A stretch of 64,000 nucleotides of DNA. It comes from Streptomyces sp. yr375. Its GTDB lineage: Bacteria > Actinomycetota > Actinomycetes > Streptomycetales > Streptomycetaceae. The position numbers were made by a program, and so were the translations under genes. This document shows positions 26,072 through 34,120 of this stretch, piece by piece. Numbering within the stretch: the first letter of the stretch is position 1; every line of letters starts with the position of its first letter. The notes beneath the pieces are model-generated. The model saw nothing but the letters and a program-made list of their open reading frames with translations, had not been told where the DNA came from and did no database searches. The stretch lies in NCBI RefSeq assembly GCF_900110755.1, contig NZ_FOFF01000010.1:1-64000 (forward strand), given 5' to 3'.

Positions 26072-28117
26072 GTGAAGCGGGCGCGAACGGGAAGCGGCCG
26101 GGAGCAGAAGACGGGACACGGGGAGTGCCTTCAGGTGGCCACTGCGGAGCCGACACGCGCCGACGAAACCGGTCCCGGTCCGGAGCCGGGGCCAGAGCTG
26201 GAGCCGGAGCTGGAGCCGGAACCGCGCGGCGGCTCTCGGGTGAGACTGCCCGGCCCCCAGTCGGGCGAGCACGACCGTGATCCGGGCTCGGAAGCGACAC
26301 GAGCGGCGGTACCGCCGGTGGTAGACGTCGAGCAGGGGCATGTCCCGGAGCGCGCCGAACCGTCGCCGTCGCCCAAAGAAACGTCCCGTGTCCGTGCCGC
26401 CCTCGGTCCCTTGCGTGGCTGGCTGCTTCGGCACCTCGTGTTGTCCATGACCGTGTTGTCCGGTGGGCTGCATCTCCTCTGGTTCTTCACGTTCGCGAAC
26501 AGTGGCGGGGATCTCGCGGCGCAGGACGCGTGGGCCGAGTTCGTCGGGCGGCACCCCGACTCCGCGTACAACCTGGCCTGGTACGGCGGCATGCACCCGG
26601 TGTCGTACAGCATGGTGTCGCCGTATCTGATGTCCGTGCTCGGGGTCCGGACGACGATGATGGTCGCCGGGACGCTCTCCGCCGGGCTGCTCACCCTCGT
26701 CCTGCTGCGCTGTCGCCCGGTGAAGAACCCGGTGTGGCCGGCGCTGGCCGGTGTCTTCGCGCTGCTGTGCAACGCCGCCTCGGGGCGGGTGACGTTCGGG
26801 CTCGGCAACATGTTCGCGCTGGGCGCGGTCGCCGTCGTGTTCTGCTGGCCGCACCGCTGGCGCTACAAACGGTGGGCGAAGGCGCTGTGCGCCGCGCCGC
26901 TCGCCGCGCTCGCCACGATGGGCTCGCCGGTGGCGGGCCTCTTCGTGGGCATCGTCGCCGTCGCGCTGTTCCTGCAGAAGCGGCGGCCGGGCGCGTGGGC
27001 GCTGGGCCTCGCGCCGACGGCCGTCGTCGCCGTCTCCGCGTGGCTGTTCCCCTTCTCCGGCACGCAGCCCATGTCGTTCGGCTCGGCGGCGCTGCCGCTG
27101 CTGTTCTCGGCGATCGTCTTCGCCGTCGTCCCGCGCGACTGGAAGAGCGTGCGGATCACGGCGGCGGTGTACGGGCTCGGGGTGCTGGGGGTGTGGCTGG
27201 TCAGTTCGCAGATCGGCTCCAACATCACGCGGCTGGCGATGCTGTTCTCCGGCGTGGTGCTGATGGCGGCGCTGCCGTTCGCGGTGCCGCGCAGCCGCAA
27301 GTGGTACGTGATCGCCCTGTCGTCCGTGCTGTTCGTGGGCTGGATCGGCTTCAAGTCGGTGGACGACGTCGTCCGGACGACCCCGGCGGCCTCCTGGGCG
27401 CGTGAGCTCGCGCCGCTGGTGAACGAGTTGCAGGAGGTCGGCGCGGAGAAGGGGCGGGTGGAGGTCGTGCCGGCCCGCTCGCACCGCGAGGCGTCCGCGC
27501 TCGCGCCGTACGTCAACCTCGCCCGGGGCTGGAACCGGCAGGCCGACATGGAGCGCAACCCGCTCTTCTACGACGACACCCTGAACTCCGCGAACTACCA
27601 CGACTGGCTCAAGCGGTGGGCCGTCCACTTCGTCGTCGTGCCCAAGGAGGCGCTGGACGGCGACGGGGGCGAGCGGGAGCGGGAGCTCGTGCAGCGGGGG
27701 CTGCCGTATCTGGAGCAGGTCTGGGGCGACGCCAACTGGCAGCTCTTCAAGGTCACCGACCCCGCCCCGCTCGCCGAGCCGCACGCGGTCGTGCAGCGGG
27801 CCGAGCAGGGCGAGATGACGATCGACGTGAAGAAGGCGGGGCGGATCCTGATCCGGATCCCGTACTCGCCGTGGCTGAGCATCGTCGACGCGCAGGGCAA
27901 GAGCCTCAAGGCCCCGCAGGAGACGGACGCGTCCAAGCACCGGACCGAGGGGACGCCGAAGACGTACGACAACGTCAACGGGTGCCTGTTCGAGACGGAG
28001 GAGGACGCGGAGGGCGACAAGTGGACGATGCTGATCGCGCCCAAGACCGGGACCTACCGCCTGGCCGCGCCCTACCAGCTTCCCCGTGGCACCCCCTGCC
28101 CCGACGAGCTCAAGTAG
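26072..28117 (+). CDS. Large integral membrane protein, GT-C-like, function unknown
   Basis: 681 residues from GTG 26072; a GTG at 26135 is an alternative start, and neither has a strong ribosome site. The Pro/Glu-rich cytoplasmic head has PEPGPELEPELEPEP. Ten or more membrane helices run from about residue 115 to 440, and an extracytoplasmic C-terminal domain of about 240 residues follows. The segment GGDLAAQDAWAEFVGRHPDS after the first helix, with aspartates in the first external loop, is like GT-C lipid-linked glycosyltransferases, and the soluble tail fits that. This is inferred from architecture; a transporter cannot be excluded. Confidence 0.7.
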   Translation: MKRARTGSGREQKTGHGECLQVATAEPTRADETGPGPEPGPELEPELEPEPRGGSRVRLPGPQSGEHDRDPGSEATRAAVPPVVDVEQGHVPERAEPSPSPKETSRVRAALGPLRGWLLRHLVLSMTVLSGGLHLLWFFTFANSGGDLAAQDAWAEFVGRHPDSAYNLAWYGGMHPVSYSMVSPYLMSVLGVRTTMMVAGTLSAGLLTLVLLRCRPVKNPVWPALAGVFALLCNAASGRVTFGLGNMFALGAVAVVFCWPHRWRYKRWAKALCAAPLAALATMGSPVAGLFVGIVAVALFLQKRRPGAWALGLAPTAVVAVSAWLFPFSGTQPMSFGSAALPLLFSAIVFAVVPRDWKSVRITAAVYGLGVLGVWLVSSQIGSNITRLAMLFSGVVLMAALPFAVPRSRKWYVIALSSVLFVGWIGFKSVDDVVRTTPAASWARELAPLVNELQEVGAEKGRVEVVPARSHREASALAPYVNLARGWNRQADMERNPLFYDDTLNSANYHDWLKRWAVHFVVVPKEALDGDGGERERELVQRGLPYLEQVWGDANWQLFKVTDPAPLAEPHAVVQRAEQGEMTIDVKKAGRILIRIPYSPWLSIVDAQGKSLKAPQETDASKHRTEGTPKTYDNVNGCLFETEEDAEGDKWTMLIAPKTGTYRLAAPYQLPRGTPCPDELK

Positions 28118-28124
28118 TCGGCCT

Positions 28125-28976
28125 TCACCGAAGCTGGCTTACGTACGTGTCCGTACCCGGCACCGTCGGGATGAACGGTGCCACCAACTCCACCCTCCCC
28201 AGCCCCGATTCGGTCACCGGGGTGGCCAGGTCCGTGAAGTGGTCCGCCCAGCACTGCCGGGGGTCCGCCTCGAGGAACCACAGCAGCGTCAGCCGGGTGT
28301 CGACGCCCTCGACCTGCTTGACGTACGTCATACGGTCGCCGGGGAGGGGGGTGGGCCGGAAGACGGTGACCATGGCCGTCGGAGAGCCCGCCACCCGGTT
28401 CGGCAGGTGCCGGGTGCGCAGCCACTCCAGCAACTCGGCGCGCTGCTGCGGGGATTCACTGTCGACGACCTCCAACACCAGCCCGGCGTAAGGGTGGTCG
28501 AGGGCGTGGAAGTCCCTCGGGCCGGCCGTGCCGTCCCGGTACACCGTCGCCTCGTGGTCCTGGAACGCGGTGAAGACGTGCGTACGGTCCTGGTAGACGC
28601 GGCCGTCGCGGTTGAGGCGTTTGTTGATGCCGACGGTCCATTTCATGTGGTCGTCGTAGCGGCCCTCGGTGACCCAGTACGTCGACAGGTAGCAGCCGGC
28701 GGTGACGGGCTGCGCGATCGCCGACTTCTCAGGCCGGCGCAGGAGTTGGAGGTCGCGGGTGGCGACCCAGCGGCGGCCCGCGTACATCCAGGGCATGGCC
28801 ATCGCGCCGGCGTAGTAGTGGTCGTCCTCGTACCAGCGGTTGTAGGCGTGCTCGTGGCCGGGGTGCGGCTCCACCATGGTGATCAGCGCGTGGCCGGGGC
28901 GGACGCCGTACGGGCCTACGGCGGCCAGTTCGGCGTACGTCTCGGCATGAGTCTCGCTGCGGGTCTCCTCGGACAT
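28125..28976 (-). CDS. Conserved protein of unknown function, probable ferredoxin-like (EthD-type) fold
   Basis: 283 residues. The first half has LITMVEPHPGHEHAYNRWYE and MPWMYAGRRWVATRDLQLLR, a pattern typical of dimeric alpha/beta-barrel (EthD-like) proteins that help enzymes act on organic substrates. The second half repeats the idea: WLRTRHLPNRVAGSPTAMVT. It is divergent from an SDR gene with a TetR-type palindrome between them, and the same palindrome fronts other catabolic genes in the window, so it is probably a component of that pathway. Activity unknown. Confidence 0.7.
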   Translation of the reverse strand: MSEETRSETHAETYAELAAVGPYGVRPGHALITMVEPHPGHEHAYNRWYEDDHYYAGAMAMPWMYAGRRWVATRDLQLLRRPEKSAIAQPVTAGCYLSTYWVTEGRYDDHMKWTVGINKRLNRDGRVYQDRTHVFTAFQDHEATVYRDGTAGPRDFHALDHPYAGLVLEVVDSESPQQRAELLEWLRTRHLPNRVAGSPTAMVTVFRPTPLPGDRMTYVKQVEGVDTRLTLLWFLEADPRQCWADHFTDLATPVTESGLGRVELVAPFIPTVPGTDTYVSQLR

Positions 28977-29018
28977 GGGAACTCCCCTTCCCTTCCGTCC
29001 TCCTGCGGGCGCCCCTAC

Positions 29019-29035
29019 TCTGACGCACCGTCAGA
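29019..29035. promoter_or_regulatory. TetR-type palindrome, site 1
   Basis: TCTGACG-CAC-CGTCAGA: perfect 7-bp arms, 3-bp centre. It lies 43 bp upstream of the 28976 gene start and 28 bp upstream of the divergent SDR start, so it can control both. The core matches sites at 53165, 53245, 54079 and 59150. Confidence 0.75.
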
Positions 29036-29062
29036 AATCGTGCCAGGGCCGGGAGGTCATCC

Positions 29063-29863
29063 ATGTCACCGTCACCCATGTCACCGCTCGCCGGCAGGAC
29101 CGTCGTCGTCTCGGGTGTCGGGGTCGGGCTCGGGCATCAGGTCGCCGCCGCCGTCGTACGGGACGGTGGGAACGCGGTGTTGGGGGCGCGGACCGAGGCG
29201 CGGCTCGCCAAGAGTGCGGCGGAGATCGATCCGGCGGGGGCGCGTACGGCGTACCGGGTCACCGACATCAGGGACGAGGGGCAGTGCGAGGCGCTGGCGG
29301 GGCTGGCGCGGGAGCGGTTCGGCGGGATCGACGCGGTGGTCCAAGTGGCCGCCTGGGACTCGTACTTCGGCGGGGTCGAGGATGCCGACTTCACCACCTG
29401 GCAGTCGGTGCTCGACGTGAATCTGCTGGGCAGTCTGCGGATGGTCCGGGCGTGCCTGCCCGCGCTCAGGGCGCGGGGCGGGGCGGTGGTGTTCATCGGA
29501 ACGCAGTCCGCCGTCGCCGCGCCCTCGCAGGTGCGGCAGGCGGCGTACGCGGCGTCGAAGGGGGCGTTGACCAGTGCCATGTACTCCCTCGCGCGGGAGC
29601 TCGGGCCGCACCGGATCCGGGTCAACTCCGTGCTGCCGGGGTGGATGTGGGGGCCGCCGGTGCAGGCGTACGTGCGGTTCACCGCGCAGTCGGAGGGGGT
29701 GGCGGAGGACGAGGTGCTGGGGCGGCTCGCGGGGCGGATGGTGTTGCCCGAGCTGGCCACGGACGGGGATGTGGCGGACGCGGCGGTGTTCCTGGCGTCG
29801 GACCGGGCGCGGGCGATCACCGGGCAGTCGTTGCTGGTCAACGCCGGGGAGCTGATGCGGTGA
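29063..29863 (+). CDS. Short-chain dehydrogenase/reductase
   Basis: 266 residues. The cofactor-binding Gly motif is GVGVGLGHQVA, the catalytic loop has IGTQSAVAAP and Y-A-A-S-K (AAYAASKGALTSAMYSLARE), and the C-terminal LASDRARAITGQSLLVNAGE is usual for classical SDRs. GGGAGG lies upstream of ATG 29063. A divergent neighbour across a TetR-type palindrome suggests a shared degradation pathway. Substrate unknown; many relatives act on steroid or hydroxyacyl substrates. Confidence 0.9.
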   Translation: MSPSPMSPLAGRTVVVSGVGVGLGHQVAAAVVRDGGNAVLGARTEARLAKSAAEIDPAGARTAYRVTDIRDEGQCEALAGLARERFGGIDAVVQVAAWDSYFGGVEDADFTTWQSVLDVNLLGSLRMVRACLPALRARGGAVVFIGTQSAVAAPSQVRQAAYAASKGALTSAMYSLARELGPHRIRVNSVLPGWMWGPPVQAYVRFTAQSEGVAEDEVLGRLAGRMVLPELATDGDVADAAVFLASDRARAITGQSLLVNAGELMR

Positions 29864-30004
29864 GTTCAGGTAGGTGAACTCGGACCACCATGGCGAATTC
29901 CTTTACCCCCCTTTGGCCTTACGGTTACTTGTCGTGTCCATGCGGCAGCGCCACGATGAGCCGGGTCGGACGCCGGGCTGAAGCGGAAGCATGGGAGGGC
30001 GCGC

Positions 30005-31561
30005 ATGAACGGTCTCGACTGGGCCGTGCTGATCGGCTACTTCGGCGTGATGGTCGCCATCGGCGTCTGGTCGCACAAGCGCGTCGACAACGTGAGCGAC
30101 TTCTTCACCGCCGGCGGCAAGATGCCCTGGTGGCTGTCGGGCATCTCGCACCACATGTCGGGCTACAGCGCGGTGATGTTCACCGGGTACGCGGGCATCG
30201 CCTACACCTACGGCGTCACCTCCTTCGTCACCTGGTCCTTCCCCATCGCGCTCGGCATCGCCATCGGCTCGAAGCTGTTCGCGCCGCGCATCAACCGGCT
30301 GCGCTCGCGGCTGCACGTGGCCTCGCCGCTGGAGTACCTGAAGAACCGCTACGACCTCAAGACGCAGCAGGCGCTCGCCTGGTCGGGGATGCTGCTGAAG
30401 ATCGTGGACGTCGGGGCCAAGTGGGCCGCGATCGCCACCCTGTTGTCGGTCTTCACCGGGATCTCCCTCAACCAGGGCATCCTGATCACCGGCGCGATCA
30501 CCGCCGTCTACTGCACGATCGGCGGCCTGTGGGCGGACGCGCTCACGGAGTTGGGCCAGTTCGTCATCCAACTCCTCGCCGGTGTCGCGATGTTCGTGGC
30601 CGTCGTACTGAAACTGAACGACAAGGGCATCGGCTTCTTCGGCGTGTGGGACGAACCGGCGCTCCAGGGCCACGGGAAACCTCTGGTGGGGCCGTACGGC
30701 ACGGTGTTCCTGCTCGCGTTCCTCTTCATCAAGCTCTTCGAGTACAACGGCGGCATGCTCAACCAGGCCCAGCGGTACATGGCCACGGCCAACGCGCACG
30801 AGGCCGAGCGGTCGGCGCGGCTGTCGGCGGCGCTGTGGCTGGTGTGGCCGGTGGTCCTGTTCTTCCCCATGTGGATGTCGCCGCTGCTGGTGCAGTCGCA
30901 GAAGCCCGACGGCTCCGACTCCTACGGCCTGATGACCGAACAGCTCCTGCCGCACGGCCTGTTGGGCCTGGTCATCGTCGGTTTCTTCTCGCACACGATG
31001 GCCATGTGCTCGTCCGACGCCAACGCGATCGCCGCCGTCTTCACCCGGGACTGCGCGCCGGTGGTGTGGCGCAGGGCGCGGACCTGGAACGAGGGGCAGG
31101 GGCTGCGCGTCGCCCGGATCACGACCGTCGTCTTCCTCGGCCTGTCCATGGCGGCGGCCACGCAGGTCAACTCGCCCGCGTTCAAGGACATCATCACCGT
31201 CGTCATCAAATGGGTGGCCGGGCTGATGGGCCCGATGGCGATCCCGATGATGCTGGGCCTGCTGCGCCCGTTCCGCCGCTCCGGCCCGACGGCCGCGCTG
31301 ACCAGTTGGTCCATGGGTCTGCTGGCGTTCTGGCTGGTCAACTACCCGATCAACTGGAACGTCGAGGGCGGCGTCCCGCTCCAGTACCAGGTGTCGATCC
31401 CGCTGGCCGTGTCACTCGTCCTCTACATCCTCATCGGCTTCCTCAAGCCCGAGGACACCCCGGAACGGCTCGCGATCATCGAGCGCATCAACACGGACGA
31501 CGACGGCGGTTCTTCGGCGGCGGCGGCAGAGGTACGGTCCTCCAGCCCGTCCGGCGTCTGA
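30005..31561 (+). CDS. Sodium:solute symporter family (SSS) transporter
   Basis: 518 residues with about 13 membrane helices. Family marks: VDNVSDFFTAGGKMPWWLSG in the first loop, LHVASPLEYLKNRYDLKTQQ, and IKLFEYNGGMLNQAQRYMAT with the polar residues lining the SSS sodium site. GGGAGG lies just upstream. It imports an organic solute with Na+. The overall look, with FFTAGGKMPWWLSG and EYLKNRY, is nearer the sugar/unknown subgroup than PutP. It stands alone. Confidence 0.88.
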   Translation: MNGLDWAVLIGYFGVMVAIGVWSHKRVDNVSDFFTAGGKMPWWLSGISHHMSGYSAVMFTGYAGIAYTYGVTSFVTWSFPIALGIAIGSKLFAPRINRLRSRLHVASPLEYLKNRYDLKTQQALAWSGMLLKIVDVGAKWAAIATLLSVFTGISLNQGILITGAITAVYCTIGGLWADALTELGQFVIQLLAGVAMFVAVVLKLNDKGIGFFGVWDEPALQGHGKPLVGPYGTVFLLAFLFIKLFEYNGGMLNQAQRYMATANAHEAERSARLSAALWLVWPVVLFFPMWMSPLLVQSQKPDGSDSYGLMTEQLLPHGLLGLVIVGFFSHTMAMCSSDANAIAAVFTRDCAPVVWRRARTWNEGQGLRVARITTVVFLGLSMAAATQVNSPAFKDIITVVIKWVAGLMGPMAIPMMLGLLRPFRRSGPTAALTSWSMGLLAFWLVNYPINWNVEGGVPLQYQVSIPLAVSLVLYILIGFLKPEDTPERLAIIERINTDDDGGSSAAAAEVRSSSPSGV

Positions 31562-31572
31562 GGCGGCCGGCC

Positions 31573-32749
31573 TCAACTCCCGCCGCTCCTCGGGTACCTG
31601 GCCAGCCACCCCGGCGAAGCCCCGCCGGGACCGTGGAGGGCGGGCCCCTGGGTCATCTCCATGGCGAAGTCGTCGGCCAGTTCCAGGATCGTCGGACGGC
31701 CCTCCAGCTCGGCCAGCCAGGCCGGCGGGAGGGCCGTCTCGCCGTGCTGCGCGCCGAGGAGCCCGCCGGCGAGCGCGGCGGTCGGCGCGGAGGGGCCGCC
31801 GTGGTTCACGGCGAGCCGCAGCCCGTGCCGGACGTCCTCGGCGACGAGCGCGCAGTAGACGGCACCGGCCAGCACCGCTTCCGCCGTCCCCGCCCCCTCC
31901 CCCGCACCCACGAGTCGCGTCACCCGCTCCGGCCCCGGCACCCCCTGCCGTACGGCGTCCAGCGCGCGCTGCAACGCCTCCGCCATCGGCTCCTGTCCGG
32001 GCCAGACGGCCAGCAGGGCGAGCGCCCGCCGCACCCCGCCGTCAAGACTCTCGCCGCAGGCCAGCGCGTGCACGGTGACGGCGTACGCGGCCGCCGAGAG
32101 GTACGCCGTCGGGTGGCCGTGGGTCTGCGCCGCGCACTCGACGGCGAGCTGCGCGACGAGCTGGCTCCCAGCCGACGAGCAGCCCGAACGGCACCGACCG
32201 GGGGAGGACCTCCGGTCCGGCCACGCCGGGGCTCTTGGGCGCGTCGAGGGTGCCCATCACCTCGTCGCCGAGCCCGAGCAGCAGGGTCCGGGTCGGGTCG
32301 CGGCGGGCGTGCAGCCACTCCTCGTGCGCGAGCCAGCCGTCCTCCTTGCGGCGCAGGTCGGGCCCCCAGTCGCGCTGGGTGGCGGCCCAGCGCAGATACG
32401 CCCGGCGCAGATCGGTCGGCGGATGCCGGGCCCCGGTGTCGCGCCGCACCTGGGCGCGGATGAGGCCGTCCACGGTGAACAGGGTCAACTGGGTGAGATG
32501 CGTGACCGCGCCGCGCCGCCCGTAGGCGGCGGCCAGGTCCACGACGCCGTCCGGCCCGTGCGCCGCCCGGATCTCCTCGATGCCCAGCCCGTCGACGGGC
32601 GCCCCGAGCGCGTCCCCGACAGCCGCCCCCAGCAACGCGCCCCGCACCCGACTACGAAAGTCCTGCTGCTCGACACGCCCCCAGACGGGCCCGCCAGTCG
32701 CACCCACCAAGTCCTCCCGGGCACCGTCCGCACGTACGACGCCCGTCAC
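31573..32749 (-). pseudogene. ADP-ribosylglycohydrolase family gene with a frameshift and lost metal-site residues
   Basis: The N-terminal part (32749 to about 32168) has SRVRGALLGAAVGDALGAPV and WAATQRDWGPDLRRKEDGW. After RSVPFGLLVGW the reading shifts by one base: a new frame continues SQLVAQLAVECAAQTHGHPT and ends at 31573. The C-terminal motif usually reads N-H-G-G-D-S-D-S-T, with the two Asp binding Mg. Here it is AVNHGGPSAPTAALAGGLLG, with both Asp lost. A sequencing error could explain the frameshift but not the second change, so decay is likely. The GTG at 32749 is the longest start; a GTG at 32707 is an alternative. Confidence 0.75.
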
Positions 32750-32836
32750 TGTAATCGAACGACGTCCCGTCCCCGACCTGTGAACGGGCTGTCCGGTGGA
32801 GGGGTGATGGGGACCTGGTGGGGTAAGGACATTTTC

Positions 32837-33358
32837 ATGACCACCCCCACCTCACGTATCTCACACGCCACACGCGTGCTTCCTCTCACCGCCGCTCTTC
32901 TCACCGGAACGGTCGCGCTCTACACCCTTCTCGTCGCGTTCGGGAACATCACCGACTTCGGTACGAACCAGCAGTTCGTGCAGCATGTGCTGGCGATGGA
33001 CTCGACGTTCAAGGACGACGACCTGATGTGGCGGGCGGTGACGAGCAAGGGGCTTCAGGACGCCGCGTACGTCGCGATCATCGCGTGGGAGACCGTCGCC
33101 GGGCTGGTGCTGGCCGCCGGGACGTGGTTCTGGGCGCGGCAGGACTTCATACGCGGGCGGGCGCTGGCCAGTTACGGGCTGCTGATGCTCATGCTGCTCT
33201 TCGGCGCGGGGTTCATCGCGATCGGCGGGGAGTGGTTCGCGATGTGGCAGTCGAAGAGCTGGAACGGGCTGGAGGCCGCCACCCGGGCGTTCCTGTTCAG
33301 CGGCGTCGTGCTCATCGTCAACCACCTGCCCATCGGCCGTGAGCCGCAGGAGCAGTAG
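32837..33358 (+). CDS. DUF2165 small membrane protein
   Basis: 173 residues with four predicted membrane helices. Family features are LVAFGNITDFGTNQQFVQHV near residue 35, MDSTFKDDDLMWRAVTSKG, and a C-terminal helix with HLPIGREPQEQ. Function unknown. The start ATG at 32837 has GGTAAGGA upstream. It is divergent from the broken ADP-ribosylglycohydrolase gene. Confidence 0.85.
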   Translation: MTTPTSRISHATRVLPLTAALLTGTVALYTLLVAFGNITDFGTNQQFVQHVLAMDSTFKDDDLMWRAVTSKGLQDAAYVAIIAWETVAGLVLAAGTWFWARQDFIRGRALASYGLLMLMLLFGAGFIAIGGEWFAMWQSKSWNGLEAATRAFLFSGVVLIVNHLPIGREPQEQ

Positions 33359-33402
33359 GAACGGCGGGAATCGTAGAAGAGCCCGGTTACTCACTCGACC
33401 AC

Positions 33403-33990
33403 TTACTCGACGACCCTGACCCTCGTCCCCGTCTCGCCGAAGGCCCACAGGGCCGTGCCGTCCGCCTTGGGCATCCGGATGCCGCCCGTCCGGGTGCCGG
33501 TGGCGGCCGGGGGCGGGGAGGAGCCGTCGACCGCGTTGGAGAACGCGATGTTGACGCCCGAGGTGGCGGAGAAGTACATGACGTGCTCGATCGCGACGCC
33601 GTCGGAGCCGGTGACGGCGTCCCGGCGCACCGTCACCGTGTAGCTGCCGATCACCGGGTTCACCGTGCCCGGCCAGACCGCGAAGGTGCGGCGGGCCGTG
33701 TCGTCGGCGTCGACCAGCCAGACCCGGTGCTGTCCCAGGGAGTAGACGATCCGACGGCCGGTGCCCGAACTGCCGGGCACCTGGGCCGCCTTCGGGGTGG
33801 CCGCCGGTTTCGGTGAGGTCGAGGGGCGCGTGCCCGGGGACGCCGAGGCGCTCGGGCGGTGCGCCGCCGACGCCTTCGGGTGCGGGCCGTTCTCGGCCTG
33901 CGCCGTCAGGGCGACGACCGTGGCGATCGCGCCGACCGTCAGGCCGGTGACCCAGGCCCAGGAGGGAAGCCGTCGGGCAGGCACGGGCAC
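33403..33990 (-). CDS. Membrane-anchored protein with an L,D-transpeptidase-like fold lacking catalytic residues
   Basis: 195 residues. An N-terminal anchor helix (WAWVTGLTVGAIATVVALTA) and a Ser/Pro/Ala linker precede a C-terminal domain that follows the YkuD pattern: RRIVYSLGQHRVWLVDADDT at its start and RTGGIRMPKADGTALWAFGE near its end, where active enzymes have S-H-G-C-I-R. Here R-T-G-G replaces it, so the catalytic Cys and His are absent. It probably binds cell-wall peptide without catalysis. The fold assignment is by pattern only. Confidence 0.6.
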   Translation of the reverse strand: MPVPARRLPSWAWVTGLTVGAIATVVALTAQAENGPHPKASAAHRPSASASPGTRPSTSPKPAATPKAAQVPGSSGTGRRIVYSLGQHRVWLVDADDTARRTFAVWPGTVNPVIGSYTVTVRRDAVTGSDGVAIEHVMYFSATSGVNIAFSNAVDGSSPPPAATGTRTGGIRMPKADGTALWAFGETGTRVRVVE

Positions 33991-34080
33991 GCATCTCCTC
34001 AGCTACGGGACCCCTCGGCCAGGAGGGGTCCGATCATCGTACTGTGGGGATCCTGTCCGGCAGTCCCTCAGTACGTCCCT

Positions 34081-34120
34081 GCCCGTCGCTGCCCGCCCCT
34101 GCCCGCCCCTGCCCGCCCCT
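34081..34120. repeat. Four tandem copies of a 10-bp unit at the fbiC 3' end
   Basis: GCCCGCCCCT occurs three times exactly (34091-34120), preceded by the degenerate GCCCGTCGCT. The array abuts the fbiC stop codon. Confidence 0.7.
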
